A DNA stretch of 12,321 nt from Flavobacteriales bacterium (GTDB lineage Bacteria > Bacteroidota > Bacteroidia > Flavobacteriales > BACL11), in the NCBI GenBank assembly GCA_018695965.1, contig JABHQB010000062.1, forward strand, positions 1 to 12,321, read 5' to 3'. Below the pieces are notes generated by a model that was not told where the DNA came from, did no database searches, and saw only the letters and a program-made list of their open reading frames with translations. This document shows, piece by piece, positions 1 to 6,226 of this stretch; position 1 is the first letter of the stretch, and every line of letters starts with the position of its first letter. The position numbers and the translations under genes are program-made.

Positions 1-1
1 A

Positions 2-1072
2 TCAACTTTAGGTTGGGACGCTATATCGGGATCTTGGGGTTATAGGGTTCGATATAGAGAGATTGGTTGGAGCAGTTGGATTTTTGATACTATAACTACT
101 ACTAATTATAATTTAACAGGATTACCTACAGGAACTTCATATCAATGGAGAGTACAAGCTATGTGTGATTCACTTGGGACAAATATGTCATCTTGGACAT
201 CTATGCAATCTTTTACAACTTTAGTTCCTACAGCTGCTCCATGTAATGCACCTACTGGCATGACATCCTCTGCAGGATTAACTAATGTAGTATTAAGTTG
301 GAATTCAGTTTCGAATGGTATAAAATATGATATTAGAAGACGTGTTCAAGGGACATCAACATGGACTTATTTATATAATATACCTAACACCACTAGAACA
401 ATAAATAATTTAATATCATCCACAACTTATGAATGGGAGATTAGAACACAATGTGCTAGTAGTGCTTCTTCATGGAGTTCAACCCTAACATTTACTACTG
501 AAGCTGGATGTACAGTGCCTACAAATCCTGATGAACAAAATATCTCCACTAACTCTGCTGATTTAATTTGGGATGCGGTTTCTAGTTCCGTTTCCTATAG
601 AATTAAATGGAGAAAGCATCCTAACACAGCTGGACCGTTAAATGTAAATGTTGTTTCAACTAATTTGTTACCATTAACAGGACTCGATCCTTCATCCGCA
701 TATAGATGGCAAGTGAGATCTAGTTGTGACATTTCTGAAAGTAATGTGTCTGCATTTACATCTTGGCAATTTTTTAATACCTTATCGTCAATTAGAATTT
801 CTTCTGGAGATGCTGAGTTAATAGATAATCTGAATATCTACCCTAACCCAACAAGAGGATTATTTAATATATCTTTTGTTTCAGATGATATAGTTACCTT
901 AGAACTTTTAGTTTTAAATACGTCCGGAAAAGTAATTATGATAGAAAACAAGGAGATGTTTGTAGGAGAATACACAAAACAAGTAGATTTATCTGAATAC
1001 CCGAAAGGAATTTACATGGTTCAGATTAGAACTAATAATTCATTTATAACAAAAAGAATTGTTGTTCAATAA
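2..1072 (+). CDS. Fibronectin-III repeat protein with T9SS C-terminal sorting domain (5' partial)
   Basis: The reading frame is open from the left edge, so the true start lies outside the window; the Met at 161 is inside a repeat and is not the start. Three FN3-like repeats are visible: one truncated (to about 220), one at about 242-500 and one at about 509-783. Each has the Trp/Tyr beta-strand pattern, a GL-x-x-x-x-x-Y-x-W turn and a late Cys (codons at 164, 452 and 725). Repeats two and three also open with Cys-x-x-Pro (242, 509), so one disulfide per repeat is plausible. The last ~80 residues (from about 825) are a type A T9SS sorting domain: a YPNP-T-x-G motif, a beta-sandwich, and a KGIY-x-V-x-I strand ending in a K-R-I-V-V tail. 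By family knowledge this tail directs export across the outer membrane and is cleaved. The specific ligand or activity cannot be told; adhesion or a role beside an N-terminal enzyme domain off-window are both possible. Confidence 0.9.
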   Translation, partial: STLGWDAISGSWGYRVRYREIGWSSWIFDTITTTNYNLTGLPTGTSYQWRVQAMCDSLGTNMSSWTSMQSFTTLVPTAAPCNAPTGMTSSAGLTNVVLSWNSVSNGIKYDIRRRVQGTSTWTYLYNIPNTTRTINNLISSTTYEWEIRTQCASSASSWSSTLTFTTEAGCTVPTNPDEQNISTNSADLIWDAVSSSVSYRIKWRKHPNTAGPLNVNVVSTNLLPLTGLDPSSAYRWQVRSSCDISESNVSAFTSWQFFNTLSSIRISSGDAELIDNLNIYPNPTRGLFNISFVSDDIVTLELLVLNTSGKVIMIENKEMFVGEYTKQVDLSEYPKGIYMVQIRTNNSFITKRIVVQ

Positions 1073-1092
1073 TAAAATCTTATTAATCAATG

Positions 1093-1128
1093 AAAATTCG
1101 AGAAGAAAATTTCTCGAATTTTTTTTAT
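1093..1128 (+). terminator. Intrinsic terminator of the T9SS-cargo gene
   Basis: There is a perfect 12-bp stem (1093-1104 pairing with 1111-1122), a 6-nt loop and a run of eight T at 1119-1126. It lies 20 nt after the stop codon, which is itself followed by a second in-frame TAA. It fits a Rho-independent terminator that separates the surface-protein gene from the rimP operon. The A-run on the left arm gives it some potential on the minus strand too, but no converging gene is present. Confidence 0.88.
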
Positions 1129-1137
1129 AAATAGAAA

Positions 1138-1251
1138 ATGTTATTTAATACTTTAGAATATTTCTTATTTCTACCAATTACTTTTTTTCTTTATTGGGCA
1201 ATAAAAGAAACTAAATACTCAGAATTTTTACAATTACTATTTCGTAAATAA
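1138..1251 (+). pseudogene. Probable remnant: N-terminus of an MBOAT O-acyltransferase
   Basis: This is an ATG-to-TAA frame of 37 codons that I translated by hand. It begins MLFNTLEYFLFLP and continues into FFLYW. That closely resembles the conserved first ~20 residues of bacterial MBOAT (AlgI/DltB-like) polysaccharide O-acyltransferases, which usually start MLFNS-L-x-F-x-x-FLP-I-x-F-x-LYW. The family is normally about 450-500 residues long with around ten membrane helices; here the frame stops after what would be the first helix. I looked in the other two frames downstream and did not find the expected continuation (a Ser-Tyr-x-Phe-Tyr-Gly-like stretch), so this looks like a deletion remnant and not a single frameshift. 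It could instead be a small one-helix membrane peptide. It sits 10 nt after the terminator with no obvious promoter of its own. Confidence 0.55.
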
Positions 1252-1284
1252 TTCCTAATACTTAGATAGATTCATTTTTTTTTA

Positions 1285-1293
1285 TATTTTTGC
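1285..1293 (+). promoter_or_regulatory. Bacteroidota-type -7 promoter element for rimP-nusA-infB
   Basis: TATTTTTGC matches the Bacteroidota -7 consensus TAnnTTTG. It follows a T-rich tract (1274-1291) and precedes rimP by about 60 nt, which would give a leader of roughly 50-55 nt. I do not see a clean TTG/TTTG -33 box at the expected distance upstream, so only half of the promoter is supported. Confidence 0.5.
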
Positions 1294-1320
1294 AAAGAAT
1301 TTAATGGGAAGAAAGATAAT

Positions 1321-1346
1321 GAGGGGCGATTAGCCCCTTCTTTTAT
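1321..1346 (+). promoter_or_regulatory. GC-rich leader hairpin ahead of rimP, possible attenuator
   Basis: AGGGGC at 1322-1327 pairs with GCCCCT at 1333-1338 around a 5-nt loop, with a possible extra G-U pair (1321-1339). It is followed by a T-rich tract (TTCTTTTATT). This is the only GC-rich block in an AT-rich spacer. It lies between the putative promoter and the rimP start, ending 14 nt before the ATG. The shape fits a weak intrinsic terminator used as an attenuator, which would make sense for an operon encoding NusA. A structure that exposes or protects the ribosome entry site is the alternative. The hairpin is seen directly; regulation is inferred. Confidence 0.5.
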
Positions 1347-1352
1347 TATAGT

Positions 1353-1808
1353 ATGATATCAAAAGAAAGAGTAAAAGAGTTAGCTTTAGAAAAAATAGTA
1401 GAACTAGATTATTTTTTGGTAGATGTAAAGGTTAGTTCTACAAATGAGATAACAGTACTTTTTGATAATGAAGAAGGGGTCGGGATAAAAGAATGTTTAT
1501 TTGTCAGTAGACATATTGAAGGAAACATTGACAGAGATATTGAGGATTACCAACTTACTGTTTGTTCTCCTGGTATTGAAAAAAGGTTTGTAGTAAAAGA
1601 ACAATATCTTAAAAATATCGGTAGAGGTGTAAAGGTTAAAACAGACGAAGGAGATATAATAAAGGGGGAATTAAAATCTTATTCTGATAAAAATATAGTT
1701 GTTGAAACATCAAAAAAACAAAAAAAGAAAAAGGAATTATTAATTGAACAAATTACTATTCCAACAGATACAATAATAGAAACTAAACTGATAATAAAAT
1801 TTAAATAA
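1353..1808 (+). CDS. rimP: Ribosome maturation factor RimP
   Basis: The 151-residue product is normal length for RimP, which binds the 30S subunit during its assembly in the cytoplasm. Visible family features are the FLVDV strand near residue 21, a GV-x-I-x-E-C helix start followed by VSR-x-IE, the D-R-D-I-E-D-Y segment, and SPG in the core, which together form the N-terminal alpha/beta domain. After about residue 85 comes the SH3-like C-terminal domain (V-x-V-K-T-D-E-G, then I-x-G-E-L). A Lys-rich loop (KKQKKKKE) leads to the final ITIP-x-D strand, as is usual in Bacteroidota RimP. A Cys precedes SPG where Ser is more common. The start is supported by its position after the leader hairpin; no Shine-Dalgarno is visible. 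It is the first gene of the rimP-nusA-infB operon, with only 8 nt to nusA. Confidence 0.95.
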   Translation: MISKERVKELALEKIVELDYFLVDVKVSSTNEITVLFDNEEGVGIKECLFVSRHIEGNIDRDIEDYQLTVCSPGIEKRFVVKEQYLKNIGRGVKVKTDEGDIIKGELKSYSDKNIVVETSKKQKKKKELLIEQITIPTDTIIETKLIIKFK

Positions 1809-1816
1809 GTATTAAA

Positions 1817-3058
1817 ATGAATGTTGAAAATCTAATAGATTCGTTTTCGGAGTTTAAAGACGTAAAAAATATTGACAGAGAAACAATGATGAGCATCTTG
1901 GAAGATGTTTTCAAAACTGTCTTGGAGAAGAAATATGATGGTGCTGAAATATTTGATGTAATTATTAATGTTGATAAAGGAGATTTAGAAATCTGGAAAA
2001 ACAGAGAAATAGTTGCAGACAGTGAAATTGAGGATAAAAATTCTCAAATCAAACTCTCTGACGCACTTAAAATTGAGGATGACTATGAAGTTGGAGAGGA
2101 AGTCTCAGAGCAAGTGAGTTTTGAAGCAGAGTTTGGCAGAAGACAGGTTCTTTCAATTAGACAAAACTTAGTAGGAAGAATTAACGATCTTCACAGAGAT
2201 GAAATCTTAAAGAACTACCAAGATAGAATTGGAGAAATTGTAAATGCTGAAGTATATCAGATTTGGAAAAATGAGATATTATTACAAGATGATGATGGTA
2301 ATGATTTAATTTTGCCAAAATCAGAGCAAATTCCAAGAGATTTCTTTAAAAAAGGAGATAATGTAAAATCAGTTGTGAAATCTGCAGATTTAAGAAATAA
2401 TAAATCTCATATTGTTTTATCTAGAATAGCTCCGGAGTTTATCGAAAGACTTTTTGAAACGGAAGTCCCGGAAGTTTTTGATGGGATAATTACCATTAAA
2501 AGAGTTGTAAGAATGCCGGGAGAAAGAGCTAAAGTTATGGTAGAGTCGTATGATGACAGAATAGACCCTGTAGGTGCTTGTGTTGGAATAAAAGGAAGTA
2601 GAATCCATGGTATTGTTAGAGAGCTAAGAAACGAAAATATTGATGTAATTAATTTTACTGAAAATATGAATTTATTAATTACCAGATCTTTAAGTCCTGC
2701 AAAAGTTACAAGGATTAAAATGGATGATGAGAAGAAAACAGCAAATGTTTATATGTCTCCAGATCAGGTTTCTTTAGCAATTGGTAAAAGAGGATACAAT
2801 ATTAAATTAGCAGGAGAATTAACAGGATACGAAATTGATGTTTATAGAGATACTGAAGAACTTGAAGATGATGTTTCTTTATTAGAATTCTCGGATGAAA
2901 TTGATTCGTGGGTAATCGAAACTCTACAAGGAATTGGCTGTGATTCAGCAAGAAGCGTTTTAGATATTAATGCAGAAGATTTAGTAAAAAGAACAGATTT
3001 AGAACAAGAAACTGTAGAGAGTGTATTAAATATACTAAGAGCAGAATTTGAAGATTAA
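1817..3058 (+). CDS. nusA: Transcription termination/antitermination factor NusA
   Basis: This 413-residue cytoplasmic protein binds RNA polymerase and nascent RNA and modulates pausing, intrinsic termination and antitermination. Domains in order: an N-terminal RNA-polymerase-binding domain (about 1-125, including the VSFEAEFGRRQV segment), an S1 domain (about 138-202), KH1 with a G-x-x-G loop at 257-260 (GIKG), and KH2 with GKRG at 323-326. A short C-terminal helix-hairpin-helix-like segment (about 360-410) contains a Leu-x-Gly-Ile-Gly turn and ends in acidic residues. It is shorter than E. coli NusA (495 residues) because the paired acidic repeats at the C-terminus are absent or reduced, as is usual outside proteobacteria. 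The start follows an AAAA tract 8 nt after rimP, and infB begins 12 nt downstream, so the three genes are almost certainly co-transcribed. Confidence 0.97.
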   Translation: MNVENLIDSFSEFKDVKNIDRETMMSILEDVFKTVLEKKYDGAEIFDVIINVDKGDLEIWKNREIVADSEIEDKNSQIKLSDALKIEDDYEVGEEVSEQVSFEAEFGRRQVLSIRQNLVGRINDLHRDEILKNYQDRIGEIVNAEVYQIWKNEILLQDDDGNDLILPKSEQIPRDFFKKGDNVKSVVKSADLRNNKSHIVLSRIAPEFIERLFETEVPEVFDGIITIKRVVRMPGERAKVMVESYDDRIDPVGACVGIKGSRIHGIVRELRNENIDVINFTENMNLLITRSLSPAKVTRIKMDDEKKTANVYMSPDQVSLAIGKRGYNIKLAGELTGYEIDVYRDTEELEDDVSLLEFSDEIDSWVIETLQGIGCDSARSVLDINAEDLVKRTDLEQETVESVLNILRAEFED

Positions 3059-3070
3059 TAAGATATAAAT

Positions 3071-5641
3071 ATGTCTGAGAAAAAGAGTGTAAGGCTAAAT
3101 AAATTAGCTAAAGAGTTCAATGTTGGGATGGATAGAATCCTTGCATTCCTTAATGAAAAGGGAGTGGAAGGAATAAAACCTTCTTCTAAAATATCTCATG
3201 ATTTATACATGGATTTATTAGGAGTGTTTCAGCCGGATTTAAAGGCAAAGTTAGCGGCTGATTTAGCGTCAAAAGAAAGAGAAGATAAAAGAGAACAGCA
3301 AAGAATACAGGAGGAACAGGCGTTAGCGCTTGAACAGGAGAAGAAAAAGGCATCTAAGATAAATAAAGAAAAAAGAAAAGAGGAAGAAAAAAATAATTTA
3401 AATAAAGTTGAAGCAATAACTCAAAAGGATATTAATGTTTCAGAAAAAATTGATATAGAACCTAAAAAGAAACCTTCAAATAAGGAAGTAGAGAAATCAC
3501 AAAAAGAATCTGAGGAAGATATTTCTTTAATTAAGGCGAAAGCGAAAACTCTTAGTGGTCCTAAAATGACAGGAGAAAAAATTGATTTAGAGAAGTTAGC
3601 TCCTAAAAAGAAAAAACCTGTAGCAACTTCTTCTAATGAGGTATTACAAAAGAAGAAAAGGAAAAGAATTACAAATAAGGTAAACCCTAAGAAATTTGTA
3701 AAAAACAAAGGAAAAGCAGCAAAAGTTCCTATAGAAATTGATCCGGAAGAAGCTCAAAAGAGGATTAGAGAAACTCTTGCAAAACTTCAAGGGGGAGGTA
3801 AGAAAAAATCTGTAAAAAACAGAAGAGAGAAGCGACAAGCTCATAGAGAAATTGCTGATCAAGAAACTCAAGTAAGAACAGAAGAAAGTAAAATGATTAA
3901 GATTGCAGAGTTTGCAACAGCAAACGAACTCTCTACAATGATGGATGTTCCTGTAACTGAAATTATTTCATCTTTAATGTCTTTAGGTTTAATGGTTACA
4001 ATGAATCAAAGATTAGACGCAGAAACTTTGCAAATTATTATTGAAGATTTCGGATTTGAAGTAGAATTTGTTGGTGCAGATGTTCAGGAATCAATTAAGA
4101 TTGAAGAAAAAGATTCAGAAGAAGAATTAGTAGAAAGAGCTCCTATTGTTACCATTATGGGGCATGTTGATCATGGTAAAACATCTTTACTTGATTATAT
4201 TAGAGAGGAAAATGTAATTGCAGGTGAATCAGGAGGAATTACACAGCATATTGGTGCTTATGAGGTGACTTTACCAAATGGTAAACTGATTTCTTTCTTA
4301 GATACTCCAGGTCATGAGGCCTTTACTGCTATGAGAGCAAGAGGAGCAAAAATAACTGATATTGTAGTTATTGTTGTTGCTGCTGACGATAAGGTCATGC
4401 CTCAAACTAAAGAGGCTATTAGTCATTCACAAGCTGCTGATGTTCCAATTATTTTTGCAATTAATAAAGTAGATAAAGATACATCAGATTCTGAAAAGAT
4501 TAAAGGGGAACTTGCGGAAATGAATTTACTTGTTGAAGATTGGGGAGGTAAAATACAATCGCAAGATATTTCGGCAAAAACAGGATTAGGTGTACCTGAA
4601 ATTCTTGAAAAGATATTATTAGAGTCAGAAATGTTAGAGCTAAAAGCAAATCCTAATAGAAGAGCTGTAGGTTCGGTAATTGAGGCCTCGCTTGACAAAG
4701 GAAAGGGATATGTTACTACTATTTTAGTTCAGAAAGGAACATTAAAAGTTGGGGATTATGTATTAGCTGGTTCTTTTTCCGGTAAAATTAAAGCGTTATT
4801 AAACGAAAGAGGAAATAATATTATAGAGGCTGGACCTTCTACTCCTGCAACTTTACTAGGATTAAATGGAGCTCCAACAGCTGGAGATGTATTTAATGTG
4901 ATGGAAAGTGAACAAGAAGCAAAAAAGATTGCAACTAAAAGAATGCAAATTCAGAGAGAACAATCCGTCAGAACTACAAAACATATTACTCTTGATGAGA
5001 TTGGAAGAAGAATTGCTCTTGGAGAATTCCAGGAATTAAATCTTATTGTAAAAGGTGATGTGGATGGATCTATTGAGGCACTTTCGGATTCTTTAGAGAA
5101 ACTTTCTACGGAAGAAATTAAAGTAAATATTTTGCAAAAATCGGTAGGACAGATTTCTGAGTCAGATGTGATGCTTGCTGCAGCCTCTGATGCGATTATT
5201 ATTGGTTTTCAAGTTCGTCCTTCTTTACAAGCTAGGAAACTTGCTGAAACAGAACAAATTGACATTAGATTATATTCTATAATTTATAAAGCTATTGAAG
5301 AAATGACTCAAGCAATGGAAGGGATGTTGTCTCCTGATGTTGAAGAAAAAATTGTATGTAATATTGAAATAAGAGAAACATTTAAAATTACAAAGGTAGG
5401 AACGATTGCAGGCTGTATGGTGTTAGATGGGAAATTAAACCGAAAAACTGGAATCAGAATTATTAGAGATGGAGTAGTGGTTTATACTGGAGTTTTATCT
5501 TCTTTAAAACGATTTAAGGATGATGTTCAGGAAGTGCAAAAAGGATATGAATGTGGTCTCTCTATTGAAAATTACAATGATATTAAAGTTGGTGATATCG
5601 TAGAAGGATATGATGAGATTGAGATAAAAAGATCTCTTTAG
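3071..5641 (+). CDS. infB: Translation initiation factor IF-2
   Basis: The 856-residue GTPase brings fMet-tRNA to the 30S subunit and promotes 50S joining. An IF2_N helical domain (about 1-50) is followed by a long Lys/Glu-rich low-complexity linker (about 70-270) and a second IF2_N-like domain (about 273-340). The G domain follows: G1 GHVDHGKT at 364-371, G3 DTPGH at 411-415, G4 NKVD at 465-468 and G5 SAKTG at 501-505, all intact. Domain II (beta barrel) starts near 530, and the C1 and C2 domains make up the remainder, with C2 binding fMet-tRNA. The start is chosen because it encodes the conserved MSEKKSVRLNKLAKE opening and follows nusA by 12 nt. The leader ATATAAATATG is the same as that before actB. 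Its TAG stop overlaps the convergent SPOR gene by 4 bp. Confidence 0.98.
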   Translation: MSEKKSVRLNKLAKEFNVGMDRILAFLNEKGVEGIKPSSKISHDLYMDLLGVFQPDLKAKLAADLASKEREDKREQQRIQEEQALALEQEKKKASKINKEKRKEEEKNNLNKVEAITQKDINVSEKIDIEPKKKPSNKEVEKSQKESEEDISLIKAKAKTLSGPKMTGEKIDLEKLAPKKKKPVATSSNEVLQKKKRKRITNKVNPKKFVKNKGKAAKVPIEIDPEEAQKRIRETLAKLQGGGKKKSVKNRREKRQAHREIADQETQVRTEESKMIKIAEFATANELSTMMDVPVTEIISSLMSLGLMVTMNQRLDAETLQIIIEDFGFEVEFVGADVQESIKIEEKDSEEELVERAPIVTIMGHVDHGKTSLLDYIREENVIAGESGGITQHIGAYEVTLPNGKLISFLDTPGHEAFTAMRARGAKITDIVVIVVAADDKVMPQTKEAISHSQAADVPIIFAINKVDKDTSDSEKIKGELAEMNLLVEDWGGKIQSQDISAKTGLGVPEILEKILLESEMLELKANPNRRAVGSVIEASLDKGKGYVTTILVQKGTLKVGDYVLAGSFSGKIKALLNERGNNIIEAGPSTPATLLGLNGAPTAGDVFNVMESEQEAKKIATKRMQIQREQSVRTTKHITLDEIGRRIALGEFQELNLIVKGDVDGSIEALSDSLEKLSTEEIKVNILQKSVGQISESDVMLAAASDAIIIGFQVRPSLQARKLAETEQIDIRLYSIIYKAIEEMTQAMEGMLSPDVEEKIVCNIEIRETFKITKVGTIAGCMVLDGKLNRKTGIRIIRDGVVVYTGVLSSLKRFKDDVQEVQKGYECGLSIENYNDIKVGDIVEGYDEIEIKRSL

Positions 5642-6063
5642 TCAAATCTCCCAAAAGGAACAATTTTTTCTGTTATATAAGCACTAGGATATATATCTTT
5701 GATGACGCTTTGTAGTTTTTTGACTTCTAATCTTGTCCGTAATTTTCCTACTCTCACCTTCCAATTCGGACTAACTCTTTCATAAAAAATAGATTTAATT
5801 TCAGGAAACCTCCTCATAAATTGAGATTTAATTCTTTGAGATTCTTCTCTACTATCTCCTGAATAAATTTGAACACAAAATCCTTCCATTCCTCCTTTTT
5901 CATAATGTATTTGTTGACTTTTTCTTAGTAATTGTTCTATTCCTTTCTGCATGTGTATTTCGTGATTGGTTGTTTTAACACTATCAGATTCCTGGTTTTC
6001 AGATTGTTGGGAATAGATGTAATTAGGAATAACAAATACTATAATTAGATATAATTTATTCAT
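5638..6063 (-). CDS. Exported SPOR-domain protein
   Basis: This is a 141-residue minus-strand gene. Residues 1-18 form a short hydrophobic signal peptide with likely cleavage before Gln-Gln (YIYS|QQ) and no lipobox Cys. Residues 19-58 are a polar, probably helical linker. Residues 60-136 form a SPOR fold: GFCVQIYSG opens the first strand, a helix rich in Ser/Arg/Lys follows, then W-K-V-R-V-G-K-L in the central strands, and a second helix ending in the A-Y-I-T-E-K strand. SPOR domains generally bind denuded peptidoglycan glycan strands, so a periplasmic cell-wall role is likely, but the partner is unknown. The gene converges on infB with overlapping stops and diverges from the act operon. From memory, similar SPOR genes occur beside infB in other Flavobacteriia; this needs a synteny check. 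The single Cys (63) has no partner. Confidence 0.85.
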   Translation of the reverse strand: MNKLYLIIVFVIPNYIYSQQSENQESDSVKTTNHEIHMQKGIEQLLRKSQQIHYEKGGMEGFCVQIYSGDSREESQRIKSQFMRRFPEIKSIFYERVSPNWKVRVGKLRTRLEVKKLQSVIKDIYPSAYITEKIVPFGRFD

Positions 6064-6067
6064 ATTT

Positions 6068-6075
6068 CAAAAATA
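6068..6075 (-). promoter_or_regulatory. Possible -7 element of the SPOR gene
   Basis: Read on the minus strand, 6075 to 6068 is TATTTTTG, a match to TAnnTTTG. It lies only 4 nt upstream of the SPOR start codon, so transcription from it would give an almost leaderless mRNA. A TTTG that could serve as -33 is at 6104-6101, 25 nt away, which is longer than usual. Chance matches are common in such AT-rich DNA. Confidence 0.3.
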
Positions 6076-6189
6076 GAAAAAAATCTAATATAACTAGCTT
6101 CAAATTAATATATAAACCCATTCTTATTTAGAATAATTATAAATTACACAAACTGTGAGATTACTCATGTTTTGGTAGTATTAAAATAT

Positions 6190-6198
6190 TAAATTTGC
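6190..6198 (+). promoter_or_regulatory. -7 promoter element of the act operon
   Basis: TAAATTTGC fits the Bacteroidota TAnnTTTG consensus and lies 28 nt before the actA start codon, giving a short leader of about 20-25 nt. A TTTTG at 6170-6174 could be the -33 element, but the 15-nt spacing is shorter than the roughly 19-21 nt usually quoted. The rest of 6064-6226 is AT-rich with no gene, hairpin or clear operator repeat that I can see. Confidence 0.5.
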
Positions 6199-6226
6199 GA
6201 GCGAAAATTTTGAATATTTATATAAT

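Noticed and set aside
161..163. ATG at 161 as start of the first gene
   Set aside because: The frame is open back to the window edge and the upstream codons encode the first part of an FN3 repeat, so this Met is internal.
1073..1352. tRNA, small RNA gene, CRISPR or IS end in the first spacer
   Set aside because: I found no cloverleaf, no direct repeats and no terminal inverted repeats; the only structures are the terminator and the leader hairpin.
3250..3850. Lys/Glu-rich stretch of infB as a repeat array or inserted element
   Set aside because: It is the normal low-complexity linker of IF-2 and shows no regular repeat unit at the DNA level.
2417..4698. Minus-strand open frames inside nusA and infB (for example 2417-2608, 3421-3708, 3644-3871, 4423-4698)
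   Set aside because: They lie fully inside well-supported genes, have Phe/Ser-rich or low-complexity translations that mirror Lys/Glu-rich coding sequence, and match no family I recognise.
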